Shown in pieces: positions 17,715-25,885 of a stretch of DNA of 64,000 bases. The stretch is taken from positions 3,100,001-3,164,000 of the forward strand of contig NZ_LT963352.1 of assembly GCF_900236475.1 (NCBI RefSeq). The letters run 5' to 3'. Within the stretch, counting starts at the first letter, position 1. The number at the start of each line of letters is the position of its first letter. Below the pieces are notes generated by a model. That model was not told the origin of the DNA and did no database searches. It worked only from the letters and a program-made list of their open reading frames with translations. Source of the DNA: Streptomyces chartreusis NRRL 3882. Its GTDB lineage: Bacteria; Actinomycetota; Actinomycetes; Streptomycetales; Streptomycetaceae. The position numbers were made by a program, and so were the translations under genes.

Positions 17715-19430
17715 CTACTTGACCGCGACCTGCGAGATGTCCAGCACGCCGGTCCAGTCGCTGATCACGATGTTCTTGACGTCCTCGCCGTACAGGCGCT
17801 TGTAGACGGGGTGGAACAGCGGGACGGTCAGGGCCTTCTCACCGATCCTCTTGTCCAGCGCACCCCACCTCTTGGCGGCCTGGTCAAGATCCGTCAACTT
17901 GTTGATCGCATCAATCTCGGCATTGACCGACTTGTCGTTCAGCAGGCCCGTGTTGAAGTTCGCGCCGTCCTTGACGATCTGGCGGCCGTCGAAGATCGGG
18001 GCGAGGAAGGGACCGCCGGAGGGCCAGTCGGCGCCCCAGTGGGCGAGGAAGAAGCCCGGCTCGGTCTTCACGTCGTGGATCTTGTCGGAGTAGTCGTTCT
18101 CCTCCAGGCCCTGGAGCTTGACCGTGATGCCGGCCTTCTTCAGCGCGTCCTGGACGGCGGTCGCGATCTCCGGGCTGGTCTCGAAGTCCTTGGCGTTGGA
18201 GTGCGTCAGCGTGACGGTGAGCCCGTTCGGGTGGCCGGCCTCCTTCAGCAGCTGCCTGGCCTTGGCCGGGTCACCGGCCTTGCCCGCCGGGAAGAGGTCG
18301 TACGGCGTGTACCCGAAGGACTTTTGGTCCGGCAGGAAGGTGGTGGCGGGCTCGGCCAGCGCGGACCCGCCCGCGGCGTTGACCACGGACGACCGGTCGA
18401 TGGCGTACGAGATCGCCTGCCGCACCCTGACGTCGTCGAACGGCTTGATGGTCGGGTTGAACGCGATGTAGTTGGTGTAGCCGAAGTGTCCGGTGCCGAC
18501 GCGGGACGCGAGGTCCTTGTCGCCGGTGACCTTGGCCAGTTCGGCCGGGCCGAGGTTGGTGTCCGTGGTGACGGCGGCGGCGTCCGCTCCCTGGGACGCG
18601 GACAGCCGCTGGTTGATCACGGACGAGTCGAGCCCGGACCGTACGTCGATCCTGTCCGGGTAGGCCTTGCGTTCGGCGTCGGTCGAGGCGGACCAGTGCG
18701 GGTTGCGCTCCAGGATCAGCCGCTCACCGTCGTTCTCGTTCCTCACCACCCGGTACGGCCCGGACGAGACCGGGTGCTCCTCGTACTTCGTGCCCGTGTC
18801 CTTGCTCTTCGGGACGGGCGCGAACTGCGTCTGCGTGGCGAGGTACGGGAACTCGCCCTCGGGCTTGTTCAGGTGGAAGACGATGGTCCGGTCGTCCGGC
18901 GTCTCGATCGCGTCGAGGCCCTTCTTGTCCTTGTACGGGCCCTGGTAGTCGGCGGCCCCGACCAGCCAGTCCCGCAGGTAGGGGGCGCCGCCGGAGAGTT
19001 CGGGGGCGAAGGAGCGCTCGATGCCGTACTTGATGTCGGCCGAGGTGATCGGCGTGCCGTCCTCGTACCTGAGCCCCTTCTTCAGGGTGTACGTCCACAC
19101 GGTGGCGTCCTTGCTGGGGCGCCCGGTGTCGGTGGCGAGATCGGGGACGACCTTCGTGCCGGCCGCGCCGTTCTCGCGGTTGCGGGTGGTGAGCGTACGG
19201 AAGACCAGGGACGGGACGTTGCCGCCGCCGGAGGTGTACAGGCGGGCCGGGTCGAAGTCCTGCTGGGGATCGGCGTTCAGGACCGTGAGGGTGCCGCCCT
19301 TGTGGGGCGTGGAGTCGCCGCCGCCCTTGGCATCGTTGTCCTTCGGCCCGCAGGCGGCGGCACCCGCTGCCAGGACCAGGCTGACGGATGCCGCGGCCAC
19401 GCGGCGCGCTGTGACGGACGGTTGGCGCAT
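17715..19430 (-). CDS. Extracellular solute-binding lipoprotein, family 5 (peptide binding)
   Basis: About 571 residues from ATG 19430, chosen because it gives a compact signal peptide (MRQPSVTARRVAAASVSLVL) and has GAGAGG upstream. An in-frame ATG at 19460 would add ten residues. The lipidation site is the Cys in GAAACGPKD. Family-5 landmarks follow: GTLTVLNADPQQDFDPARLY, FRTLTTR, TYTLKKGLRYEDGTPITSADIKYGIERSF, VRQAISYAIDR, and YSDKIHDVKTEPGFFLAHWGAD. It captures peptides or related solutes for the OppBC-like channel. It is the first structural gene of the operon, 182 bases after a Cys-ending leader ORF. Confidence 0.93.
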   Translation of the reverse strand: MRQPSVTARRVAAASVSLVLAAGAAACGPKDNDAKGGGDSTPHKGGTLTVLNADPQQDFDPARLYTSGGGNVPSLVFRTLTTRNRENGAAGTKVVPDLATDTGRPSKDATVWTYTLKKGLRYEDGTPITSADIKYGIERSFAPELSGGAPYLRDWLVGAADYQGPYKDKKGLDAIETPDDRTIVFHLNKPEGEFPYLATQTQFAPVPKSKDTGTKYEEHPVSSGPYRVVRNENDGERLILERNPHWSASTDAERKAYPDRIDVRSGLDSSVINQRLSASQGADAAAVTTDTNLGPAELAKVTGDKDLASRVGTGHFGYTNYIAFNPTIKPFDDVRVRQAISYAIDRSSVVNAAGGSALAEPATTFLPDQKSFGYTPYDLFPAGKAGDPAKARQLLKEAGHPNGLTVTLTHSNAKDFETSPEIATAVQDALKKAGITVKLQGLEENDYSDKIHDVKTEPGFFLAHWGADWPSGGPFLAPIFDGRQIVKDGANFNTGLLNDKSVNAEIDAINKLTDLDQAAKRWGALDKRIGEKALTVPLFHPVYKRLYGEDVKNIVISDWTGVLDISQVAVK

Positions 19431-19612
19431 CGGAATGACGACCTCTCGGACGAATGACATCTCGGATCGCGAGACGAATTGACGAAGGGTGAGACGAAGC
19501 TGGACACACGTCTGCCCGGGCGCCGGGTCGTCGAAGAAGCCGTGTCAGGTCACGGAGAACTGACAGGGTCACCGGGAAGGTGGGAGTTCGCGACACGCGC
19601 CTGGGGCGGGCG

Positions 19613-19705
19613 TCAGCAACAGTGGATGTCGGCCACGCAGAGCGGGGTCACGCCGATGAGCGCCAGCTCGATGGCGGCGCGAACGGAGACATGACGGGGC
19701 GACAT
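19613..19705 (-). CDS. Putative 30-residue cysteine-ending leader peptide of the peptide ABC operon
   Basis: A 30-codon ORF (ATG 19705, TGA 19615-19613) in the long leader of the transporter operon. It has three Cys codons: position 23 and the last two codons (29 TGT, 30 TGC) directly before the stop. The C-terminus reads GVTPLCVADIHCC. Its ATG lies 7 nt after a -10-like CATATT, which follows a perfect TTGACA by 17 bp, so the transcript would begin at the ATG (leaderless). Leaderless short ORFs ending in consecutive Cys codons are known in mycobacteria as cysteine-responsive attenuators. Function here is inferred; no named family is claimed. Confidence 0.65.
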   Translation of the reverse strand: MSPRHVSVRAAIELALIGVTPLCVADIHCC

Positions 19706-19711
19706 GCCAGA

Positions 19712-19740
19712 AATATGAACGAACTTTCTGCGCATGTCAA
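19712..19740 (-). promoter_or_regulatory. Consensus-like promoter for the leader ORF and peptide ABC operon
   Basis: On the minus strand a perfect -35 hexamer TTGACA (19740-19735) is followed after 17 bp by CATATT (19717-19712). Six bases separate this from the ATG of the leader ORF, so the predicted start of transcription is the A of that ATG. The whole stretch is unusually AT-rich for this genome. Confidence 0.65.
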
Positions 19741-19772
19741 CGCGGTACGTCGGCTCACCCCTGTGACGCCTG

Positions 19773-21542
19773 TCAACTCCCGGGATACGGCCAGGGGTTG
19801 GCGCGGCAGTGGATGCCGTCGTGGTCGAGGAACTTGGTCTGCTGCTGCATGACCGGCGCGAGGTCGCCGTCCTTGTCGCAGGTGACGTGGCCGTAGCCGA
19901 GGCGGTGGCCTACCTCGTGGTTGATCAGCATCTGCCGATAGGCGTGGATCTTGCTGTCACCGTAGGTCTCCGAGCCCTGTGCCCACCGGTAGGCGTTGAT
20001 CATCACGCGCTCGGTCGCTGCCGAGTCGCAGGAGACGTTGTCCTCGGTAGTGTCCAGACCGGACTTGGCACACCAGTCGGCGGTCGTGCCGGGGCTGGCG
20101 AGCGTGATCACGAAGTCGGGCCGGCCGGAGTAGATCCGCTCGAAGGTGCGCGCGCCGTTGTGGGCCCAGCTGCGCTGGTCGTTGAGCGTCTTCTGTACGG
20201 CCTCGGCGAACAGTTCGGCGTCGAGCCCGAGCCCCTGCTCCACGTCCACGCGATAGGTGAACTTCTGCCCCAGACCCGGTGCCTCGGCGATGCCGGGCAC
20301 GGCGTCGAACTTCCCCGAGCCCCTGAGCTTGGCGCCGAGCGGGTACGTCCTGCTCATCTTCTCGTCGTACGTCAGCGGCTTCACGTCGGACCCCGGTGCG
20401 GGCGCCCGCCCGTTCGCGCGGGACGACGAGTCCCGCAGGTCGCGGGCCCGGTCGGTGGCGGACGGTGACTGCACGCCGGAGCCGCCGGGGTCGTTGGCGA
20501 CCTGACCGGCGACGATCACGGCCAGCACGGTGGTGACGGCGGCGGCCGCGATGCCTGTGAAGGTACGGCCCTTGGCGCCCCTGACCGGGGCGGGCGTGCC
20601 CGTCGGCGCCACGTCGTCATCGTCGTCGGAGCGGATTCCGGCCGGGGCACCGGCGTTCCAGTCCGAGACGGATGCGTAGGCGTCCGCGTGCGCGGAGGGG
20701 GGCGTACGGGGTGCGAAGACGTCGTCCTCCTCGTCGAAGGCGTCGAGATACTCCTGCCGCGGCCCGGGCCCGGGGGCCCGTCGCTGTCGCGGTATGGGAG
20801 CACCACCACTGCCCTTCAACTCACCCCAGCCACCCCCGGCTTCCCGCTGCTCGGGGTGCCCTCCCCGGGCTCGGGGGGATGCGTGCGCGGGAGCGCCGTC
20901 GGGAACCCGTGGCACCCCGCGCGCGGGGGTACCGTCCGGAAGCCGCGGCACCCCTCCCTCAGGGGTACCGTCGGGAAGTCGCGGAACGCCGTGCGCGGGA
21001 GTCCCGTCGGGCAGCCTCGGAACACCATGCGCCGGAGTCCCGTCAGGAAGCCGGGGTGCGCCGTGCGCCGGAGTCCCGTCGGGCAGCCGGCCACCTGGCG
21101 TCGGAGTCCCGTCAGGGAACCGCGGAACGCCCTGCGCCGGAGTCCCGTCAGGCAGCCGCGGAACACCGCGCGCCGGCGTGCCGTCAGGAAAACGCGGCAG
21201 CCCGCGCGCTGGTGTGCCGTCGGGCAGGCGCGGAGCGCCGTGCACGGGCGTGCCGTCCGGCAGCCAGCCGTCGGGAAGGCGCGGCATCCCATGCGCGGGC
21301 GTCCCGTGTGAAGGCGTCCCGTCCACCGTCGCGGGCCGCGGCCCCGGCACCCGGCGCGGACCCGCACCCGGCTGCGGCCGGCCACCCTGCGACGCGGCCC
21401 GGGGCGGAGCCGTCCGGCCTCCGCGGCTCGGGTCCGCTGCCTGGCCCGGCCCCTGTCCCGACCCGGCCCGGCCGTCCCGTACTGCGGTTGGGTCCGCGGT
21501 GTCGCCCTTGGCGACCGGCCCACGGCGGCTGTGGCGTCCCAC
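19773..21542 (-). CDS. DUF3152 membrane-anchored metalloprotease-like protein with 12-residue repeat tail
   Basis: 589 residues from GTG 21542. Order: a basic/Pro-rich N-terminus; about eleven imperfect repeats of the type DGTPAHGVPRLP at residues about 96-225; an acidic linker; one membrane segment near 328-350 (FTGIAAAAVTTVLAVIVAG); then the extracytoplasmic DUF3152 domain. That domain contains HEVGHRLGYGH, the HExxHxxGxxH zinc-binding motif of metzincins, near residue 553. The repeat tail would be cytosolic. The catalytic motif argues for a real or ancestral peptidase, although the substrate is unknown. The orthologue in mycobacteria is Rv3207c. It lies 8 bases after an alpha/beta hydrolase gene, so the two are probably cotranscribed. 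Confidence 0.85.
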   Translation of the reverse strand: MGRHSRRGPVAKGDTADPTAVRDGRAGSGQGPGQAADPSRGGRTAPPRAASQGGRPQPGAGPRRVPGPRPATVDGTPSHGTPAHGMPRLPDGWLPDGTPVHGAPRLPDGTPARGLPRFPDGTPARGVPRLPDGTPAQGVPRFPDGTPTPGGRLPDGTPAHGAPRLPDGTPAHGVPRLPDGTPAHGVPRLPDGTPEGGVPRLPDGTPARGVPRVPDGAPAHASPRARGGHPEQREAGGGWGELKGSGGAPIPRQRRAPGPGPRQEYLDAFDEEDDVFAPRTPPSAHADAYASVSDWNAGAPAGIRSDDDDDVAPTGTPAPVRGAKGRTFTGIAAAAVTTVLAVIVAGQVANDPGGSGVQSPSATDRARDLRDSSSRANGRAPAPGSDVKPLTYDEKMSRTYPLGAKLRGSGKFDAVPGIAEAPGLGQKFTYRVDVEQGLGLDAELFAEAVQKTLNDQRSWAHNGARTFERIYSGRPDFVITLASPGTTADWCAKSGLDTTEDNVSCDSAATERVMINAYRWAQGSETYGDSKIHAYRQMLINHEVGHRLGYGHVTCDKDGDLAPVMQQQTKFLDHDGIHCRANPWPYPGS

Positions 21543-21550
21543 GTCGCGCC

Positions 21551-22585
21551 TCAGCCCCCCATGCTCTCGTCGGTGCCCGTTTCGTCGACGGCCTCGTCCG
21601 CGCGAGCCCGCTTCGCTCGCCGCTCGCCCAACTCTCCCGCGTCTTCGAGGAGTTCACGAAACGCCATGGCCACCGTCTCCGGGTACTCCATCATGGCCAC
21701 GTGCCCCGCGTCCGGCAACGTCACCAGCCGCGAGTCGCGATACGCCCGGGCCGCCTTCTGCGCCATCCGGAAGCCGACGAGCTGGTCACGGCCACCGTAG
21801 ACGAGAAGGGTCGGCGCGAGAACGCGTTCGGCCTGGCGCCACAGTCCCTGCTGGCCGCCCAGTGTGTACGCGTTGACGATCCCGCGCGCGGAACGCGTCA
21901 TGGCGTCCCAGAAGTACGGCAGCCGCAGCCGTCGCTCCATCTCCTGGACGGCGTTGCTGAATCCTTCCGGCGTCACCCGCCCCGGATCCCCGTAACACAG
22001 CGCCATCACGCCGCGGACGCGCTGCTCCGCCGTCCACTCCCGGGTCAGCCGGGTGAAGAGCGGGGCGACTCCGGGCACCGCCAGCAGTGCTGTGGGCACG
22101 GCGGTGCGCTGCACTCGGATTTCGGGCAGAGCAGGTGACACGAGCGTGAGCGTACGGACCAGATCGGGCCGTACCGCGGCGACACGGGTGGTGATGGCGC
22201 CACCGAGCGAGTTCCCGAACAGGTGCACGGGGCCGCGACCGGTGGCTTCGAGGTAGCGGATGACCGCGCGCGCGTGCCCCGTGACCGAGTAGTCGCCGTC
22301 GTCCGGCGGCGGGGAGTCGCCGAAGCCCGGCAGGTCGATGGCCTCACTGTCGACGACGTCGTCCAGCAGCGGCATCAGCGCCGACCAGTTCTGCGAGGAA
22401 CCCCCGAGTCCGTGCACGTACAGCGCGGGAGCCAGCCCCTCGCGCGCGGGGCGCCTCGACCGCACCGCCAGCGTGACCCCGGGCAGCTCGACGGAGCTGA
22501 GCCGCTCGCCCTCGGCGACCCTGACGGCCGACACCTTCGGCAGCACATTGGCGGGCGGCACGAACGGCAGCTCGGTCGAAGACAT
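21551..22585 (-). CDS. Alpha/beta hydrolase
   Basis: 344 residues, no signal peptide. Oxyanion-hole region YVHGLGGSSQNW (about 57), GFGDSPPPDDGDYS, nucleophile elbow GNSLGG (Ser about 125), acid in YGGRDQLVG (about 275) and His in PDAGHVAMMEYPE (about 303). The C-terminal 30 residues are charged (ERRAKRARADEAVDETG). It is a typical cytosolic esterase/epoxide-hydrolase-like enzyme. The substrate cannot be read from sequence. It shares a transcript with the DUF3152 gene downstream. Confidence 0.85.
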   Translation of the reverse strand: MSSTELPFVPPANVLPKVSAVRVAEGERLSSVELPGVTLAVRSRRPAREGLAPALYVHGLGGSSQNWSALMPLLDDVVDSEAIDLPGFGDSPPPDDGDYSVTGHARAVIRYLEATGRGPVHLFGNSLGGAITTRVAAVRPDLVRTLTLVSPALPEIRVQRTAVPTALLAVPGVAPLFTRLTREWTAEQRVRGVMALCYGDPGRVTPEGFSNAVQEMERRLRLPYFWDAMTRSARGIVNAYTLGGQQGLWRQAERVLAPTLLVYGGRDQLVGFRMAQKAARAYRDSRLVTLPDAGHVAMMEYPETVAMAFRELLEDAGELGERRAKRARADEAVDETGTDESMGG

Positions 22586-22684
22586 GCGGCAATGTTACGA
22601 GACGATCACGTAGTGACTCATGTGTTCGCCGTCACAGGAATCGGCCATGTGAGACGGGCACATGACACCAACACGGGGAAGGCG

Positions 22685-22745
22685 CGGAGAAGGAAGCCGA
22701 GAGCGAAGCGGAGAAGGAAGCCGAGAGCGAAGCGGAGAAGGAGAG
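22685..22745. repeat. Tandem 24-bp direct repeat in an intergenic region
   Basis: Two exact copies of a purine-rich 24-bp unit (beginning CGGAGAAGGAAGCC) occupy 22685-22732, and a partial third copy follows. The surrounding 22586-22933 stretch has no convincing gene. The + strand is strikingly A/G-rich and repeats AGGAAG/GAGAAGG, and frames across it are low-complexity (RRRKPRAK). Confidence 0.8.
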
Positions 22746-22933
22746 GGACCCGAGAACGGGGAGGCACCTGGGAGAGGCAGGGCATATGAGAAGCAGTCAA
22801 CGGGATGCGCACTGCGTCACGTCCCGGACGCGGATCGCATAGCGTCCGGATCGGGTGTCTCCTAGGCTCGTAGAGAGGGCACCCGCGTGTGGCCCCTGCA
22901 TTCCCAGGGACGTTCGTAGGAAGGGAGCCCAGC

Positions 22934-23158
22934 ATGGCCGTAGACCCCACCGACCCGGAGACCTTCGAGGCCGAGGAGGAGTCGGAGACGCCGGAGTACG
23001 ACGTCGAGGCCCCCGAGGTCGACGCGGCCGAGCAGCGCACGGACGTCGCACCGGACCGCGACGATCCGCTGACCGGTGTCGACCCGGACCGCGCCAATGA
23101 GGCCGACCTCGTGGAGCAGGCCCGGATCGTCTCGCTCGACGAGGACGACTACCGGTGA
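22934..23158 (+). CDS. Small acidic conserved protein
   Basis: 74 residues from ATG 22934, with AAGGGAG 7-8 bases upstream. The protein is strongly acidic (PTDPETFEAEEESETPEYD; VEQARIVSLDEDDYR) and predicted to be disordered, with no cysteine and no membrane segment. I do not recognise a named domain. The well-placed ribosome-binding site, strong codon bias and ordered acidic C-terminus argue that it is a real gene. It precedes the TetR region and may be cotranscribed with it. Confidence 0.7.
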   Translation: MAVDPTDPETFEAEEESETPEYDVEAPEVDAAEQRTDVAPDRDDPLTGVDPDRANEADLVEQARIVSLDEDDYR

Positions 23159-23213
23159 CGCACGCTGTCGGGTGGCGACGAGGAGCAGCACCGAGCAGGA
23201 AAGGAGCCGCATT

Positions 23214-23369
23214 TTGCCCGCTCTGACCCTGTTTGAAACCTTCTCAACCGCTTTCGTAACCGTCCGGTCCGTGAAATTCTGCGCTCTCACCGCGCACACC
23301 ACGGTTACCGAAAAGTACGATGGCGACGCGGCCAGATCCGCACGTGGACGACTATGGGAGGCGGCGTGA
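23214..23369 (+). CDS. Candidate 51-residue ORF translationally coupled to the TetR gene
   Basis: TTG 23214 sits 7 bases after a strong AAGGAG and opens a 51-codon frame (starting MPALTLFETFSTAF). Its TGA overlaps the GTG start of the TetR gene as GTGA. Codon use is atypical: only about two thirds of third positions are G or C, far below neighbouring genes, and the stretch is AT-rich like a promoter. It may be a small leader ORF controlling TetR translation or a chance frame over the promoter. No homology is claimed. Confidence 0.3.
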   Translation: MPALTLFETFSTAFVTVRSVKFCALTAHTTVTEKYDGDAARSARGRLWEAA

Positions 23370-24013
23370 CAGCCATCGAGCAGACAGAGGCGGTTCGCCC
23401 GCGGGGCACACGCCTGCCACGCCGTGCCCGACGCAACCAGCTCCTGGGCGCCGCCCAGGAGGTCTTCGTGGCCCAGGGCTACCACGCGGCCGCGATGGAC
23501 GACATCGCCGAGCGGGCCGGCGTCAGCAAGCCGGTGCTCTACCAGCACTTCCCGGGCAAGCTCGACCTGTATCTCGCGCTGCTGGACCAGCACTGCGAGT
23601 CGCTCATCCAGGCCGTGCGGAACGCGCTGGCGTCGACGACCGACAACAAGCAGCGCGTCCGCGCGACGATGGACGCCTACTTCGCGTACGTCGAGGACGA
23701 CGGCGGCGCCTTCCGCCTGGTCTTCGAGTCGGACCTGACGAACGAGCCGGCCGTGCGCGAGCGCGTCGACAAGGTGACCAACGAGTGCGCGGAGGCGATC
23801 TGCGACGTCATCGCCGAGGACACGGGCCTGTCGCGGGCGGAGTCGATGCTGCTCGCCTCGGGCCTGGGCGGCCTCGCCCAGGTGGTGGCCCGGTCCTGGC
23901 TGCACAGCGACCGCACCGTGCCACGCGACCAGGCCGTACAGCTGCTCGCCTCGCTGGCGTGGCGCGGCATCGCGGGCTTCCCGCTGCACGGAACCGACCA
24001 GCAGCACCACTGA
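23366..24013 (+). CDS. TetR/AcrR family transcriptional regulator
   Basis: About 215 residues from GTG 23366, with GGGAGG just upstream; an in-frame ATG at 23354 is possible. The N-terminal helix-turn-helix reads RNQLLGAAQEVFVAQGYHAAAMDDIAERAGVSKPVLYQHF in two adjoining blocks, with a TetR core of textbook form. The C-terminal ligand domain includes YFAYVEDDGGAFRLVFESDL and GLGGLAQVVARSWL. It is the orthologue by position of mycobacterial Rv3208, followed as there by DUF3107. The ligand and targets are unknown. Confidence 0.93.
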   Translation: MTAIEQTEAVRPRGTRLPRRARRNQLLGAAQEVFVAQGYHAAAMDDIAERAGVSKPVLYQHFPGKLDLYLALLDQHCESLIQAVRNALASTTDNKQRVRATMDAYFAYVEDDGGAFRLVFESDLTNEPAVRERVDKVTNECAEAICDVIAEDTGLSRAESMLLASGLGGLAQVVARSWLHSDRTVPRDQAVQLLASLAWRGIAGFPLHGTDQQHH

Positions 24014-24148
24014 GGGCCGCTTTGTTCCCGCCCGCTGTTCGCTCGTGGCGTTCTCGGGCGGAGCATGCCGGTCCCCTCACCGGGCTAATGTGTGCTGCGT
24101 ACGGCGCGGAAGGTCGCGCACATCACTGACCGTCGGAGGGACATAGCC

Positions 24149-24376
24149 GTGGAGGTCAAGATCGGCGTGCAGCACGCGCCCCGCGAGATCGTTCTGGAGA
24201 GCGGTCAGAGTGCCGAGGAGGTCGAGCGGGCGGTGTCCGAGGCGCTGGCCGGGAAGTCGCCGCTGCTGACCCTCGTGGACGAGCACGGCCGCAAGGTCCT
24301 GGTCCCGGCCGACCGTCTCGCGTACATCGAGATCGGCGAGCCGGCCCCGCGCAAGGTGGGCTTCGGCGCTCTGTAG
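24149..24376 (+). CDS. DUF3107 family protein (TB9.4-like)
   Basis: 75 residues from GTG 24149, eight bases after GGAGGG. The compact alpha/beta protein reads MEVKIGVQHAPREIVLES and ends VPADRLAYIEIGEP. This is the DUF3107 family, found throughout Actinobacteria directly after a TetR gene. Molecular function is unknown. It is followed by a strong terminator hairpin, so it ends a TetR-DUF3107 unit. Confidence 0.88.
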   Translation: MEVKIGVQHAPREIVLESGQSAEEVERAVSEALAGKSPLLTLVDEHGRKVLVPADRLAYIEIGEPAPRKVGFGAL

Positions 24377-24388
24377 GCGCATGCGTGG

Positions 24389-24425
24389 AACGGGGCGGGG
24401 CGGCTGTCGGCCGACCCGCCCCGTT
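24389..24425 (+). terminator. Hairpin terminator after the DUF3107 gene
   Basis: An 11-bp perfect stem (AACGGGGCGGG with CCCGCCCCGTT) and a 15-nt loop lie 13 bases after the DUF3107 stop codon. Confidence 0.7.
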
Positions 24426-24593
24426 CGCGTTGCCTGCTCCCGTCCATGAACCTCTGGGGCACCCCGTGCGGCACACGGGTTCCTCCACGGACAGAGCACG
24501 GTTCACCCACACAAGTGGGTTGGATTCCGCAGGTCAGGGGTAAGACGGGCTACGACCGATGTGGGCAGCCGGCCATGTGGGAGGGACCCCGAC

Positions 24594-24863
24594 ATGCTCC
24601 TGGAAGCGCTGAGTTCCGCGATTCTCGGCCTGGCTCTGTCCTGGGCGGCCACGCATCGCCTGGCGCACCGGCTCCCGGCCCGCCCCCTGGTCCTGTCGAC
24701 CGGCGTCGCGGGCGCCCTCTGCGGGGCCTTCGTCATGCACAGCGCGCTGGAAGCCGGCCACCTGCTGGTGGTGCTGCTCGGCGCGGTGATCGTCTCGGTG
24801 GCCTCGCTGTCGCTGCTGCTGCGCCCCGCGGGCCGTCTGCGCCGACGATCAGCGACGGCGTAG
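24594..24863 (+). CDS. Small membrane protein
   Basis: 89 residues from ATG 24594, eight bases after GGGAGGG. Three hydrophobic stretches are visible: ALSSAILGLALSWAA, LVLSTGVAGALCGAF and HLLVVLLGAVIVSVASLSLLL. The C-terminus is basic (GRLRRRSATA). No named family is recognised. It lies between the TetR-DUF3107 pair and the ferritin-like gene and has its own upstream space of about 170 bases, so it is probably transcribed alone. Confidence 0.7.
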   Translation: MLLEALSSAILGLALSWAATHRLAHRLPARPLVLSTGVAGALCGAFVMHSALEAGHLLVVLLGAVIVSVASLSLLLRPAGRLRRRSATA

Positions 24864-25004
24864 CCGGAGCCGTCAGGCGCGCGGGGACCCGCGCGCCCGG
24901 TCGGCACCGACCCGCAGCCGCGCCCCAGCGGGAGCCACCGCGCGGAACGTCACGCGAGGGGAACCACCCCGGCGCGGAGCGCCACGCGGCGGACGAGGGG
25001 AGCG

Positions 25005-25760
25005 TTACGCGGCCAAGCCCAGCGCAGCCATCCGCTTGGTGTGCGCCTCGGTGATCCGGGAGAACATCTTGCCGACCTCGGCGAGGTCGAAGCCGTCCGC
25101 GACCCCGCCCACCAGCATGGTCGACAGCGCGTCCCGGTCGGCGACCACCCGCTGGGACTGCGACAGGGCCTCGCCCATCAGCCGCCGCGCCCACAGCGCG
25201 AGCCGCCCGCCCACCCGCGGGTCCGCGTCGATCGCGGCACGCACCTTCTCCACGGCGAAGCCACCGTGCCCGGTGTCGTCGAGAACGGCCAGCACCAGAC
25301 TGCGGGAGTCGGAGTCCAGCCGGGCCGCGACCTCCCGGTAGAAGTCGCTGGCGATGGAGTCGCCGACGTAGGCCTTGACGAGGCCCTCCAGCCAGTCCGA
25401 GGGGGCCGTCTGCTTGTGGAACCCGTCGTAGGCCGCGACGAACGGCTCCATCGCCCGCGTCGGCTCCTCCCCGATCTCGGCGAGCCGGTCGCGCAGCCTC
25501 TCGAAGTGGTGGAACTCGGCCGACGCCATCTTCGCCAGCTCCGCCTTGTCCTCCAGCGTGGGCGCCAGCTTGGCGTCCTCCGCGAGCCGCTCGAACGCCG
25601 CCAGCTCGCCGTACGCGAGCGCTCCGAGCAGGTCCACGACCGCGGCGCGGTACTGCGGGTCGGCGGAGGCCGTCGCCCAGTCCCGGGCAGCGACTCCGGT
25701 CGGTTCGGCCGGGGTGGCGGTGGTGTCCGAGGCGTTCTCAGGCTTGTCAGAGCTCGTCAT
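25005..25760 (-). CDS. Ferritin-like fold protein (MiaE-like di-iron family)
   Basis: About 251 residues from ATG 25760; GTG 25769, with GGCGGG 5 bases upstream, is a real alternative. Ferritin-like helices carry spaced Glu and His residues: GELAAFERLAEDAK, SAEFHHFERLRDRL (ExxH), and SRSLVLAVLDDTGHGGFAVEKV. The family resembles tRNA hydroxylase MiaE in fold and occurs at this site in mycobacteria (Rv3210c). Whether it binds iron or modifies tRNA is unknown. It is divergently transcribed from the DEAD-box helicase gene, and about 257 bases separate them. Confidence 0.8.
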   Translation of the reverse strand: MTSSDKPENASDTTATPAEPTGVAARDWATASADPQYRAAVVDLLGALAYGELAAFERLAEDAKLAPTLEDKAELAKMASAEFHHFERLRDRLAEIGEEPTRAMEPFVAAYDGFHKQTAPSDWLEGLVKAYVGDSIASDFYREVAARLDSDSRSLVLAVLDDTGHGGFAVEKVRAAIDADPRVGGRLALWARRLMGEALSQSQRVVADRDALSTMLVGGVADGFDLAEVGKMFSRITEAHTKRMAALGLAA

Positions 25761-25885
25761 GAAGCGCACAATAGCCCGCCCGCCGGGAGGCGTAAGGCCC
25801 TGGTCAATCAGTGTGACGACGACTACGTGACCGAATCGGCCATCGCGTGTGCGGGATTCCGGGGTATGGTGGTAATGCGCCTGCT

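Noticed and set aside
20877..21257. Regular 36-bp repeats that might suggest a CRISPR array
   Set aside because: The repeats are contiguous without unique spacers, keep frame and encode a Pro/Gly protein repeat inside the DUF3152 gene.
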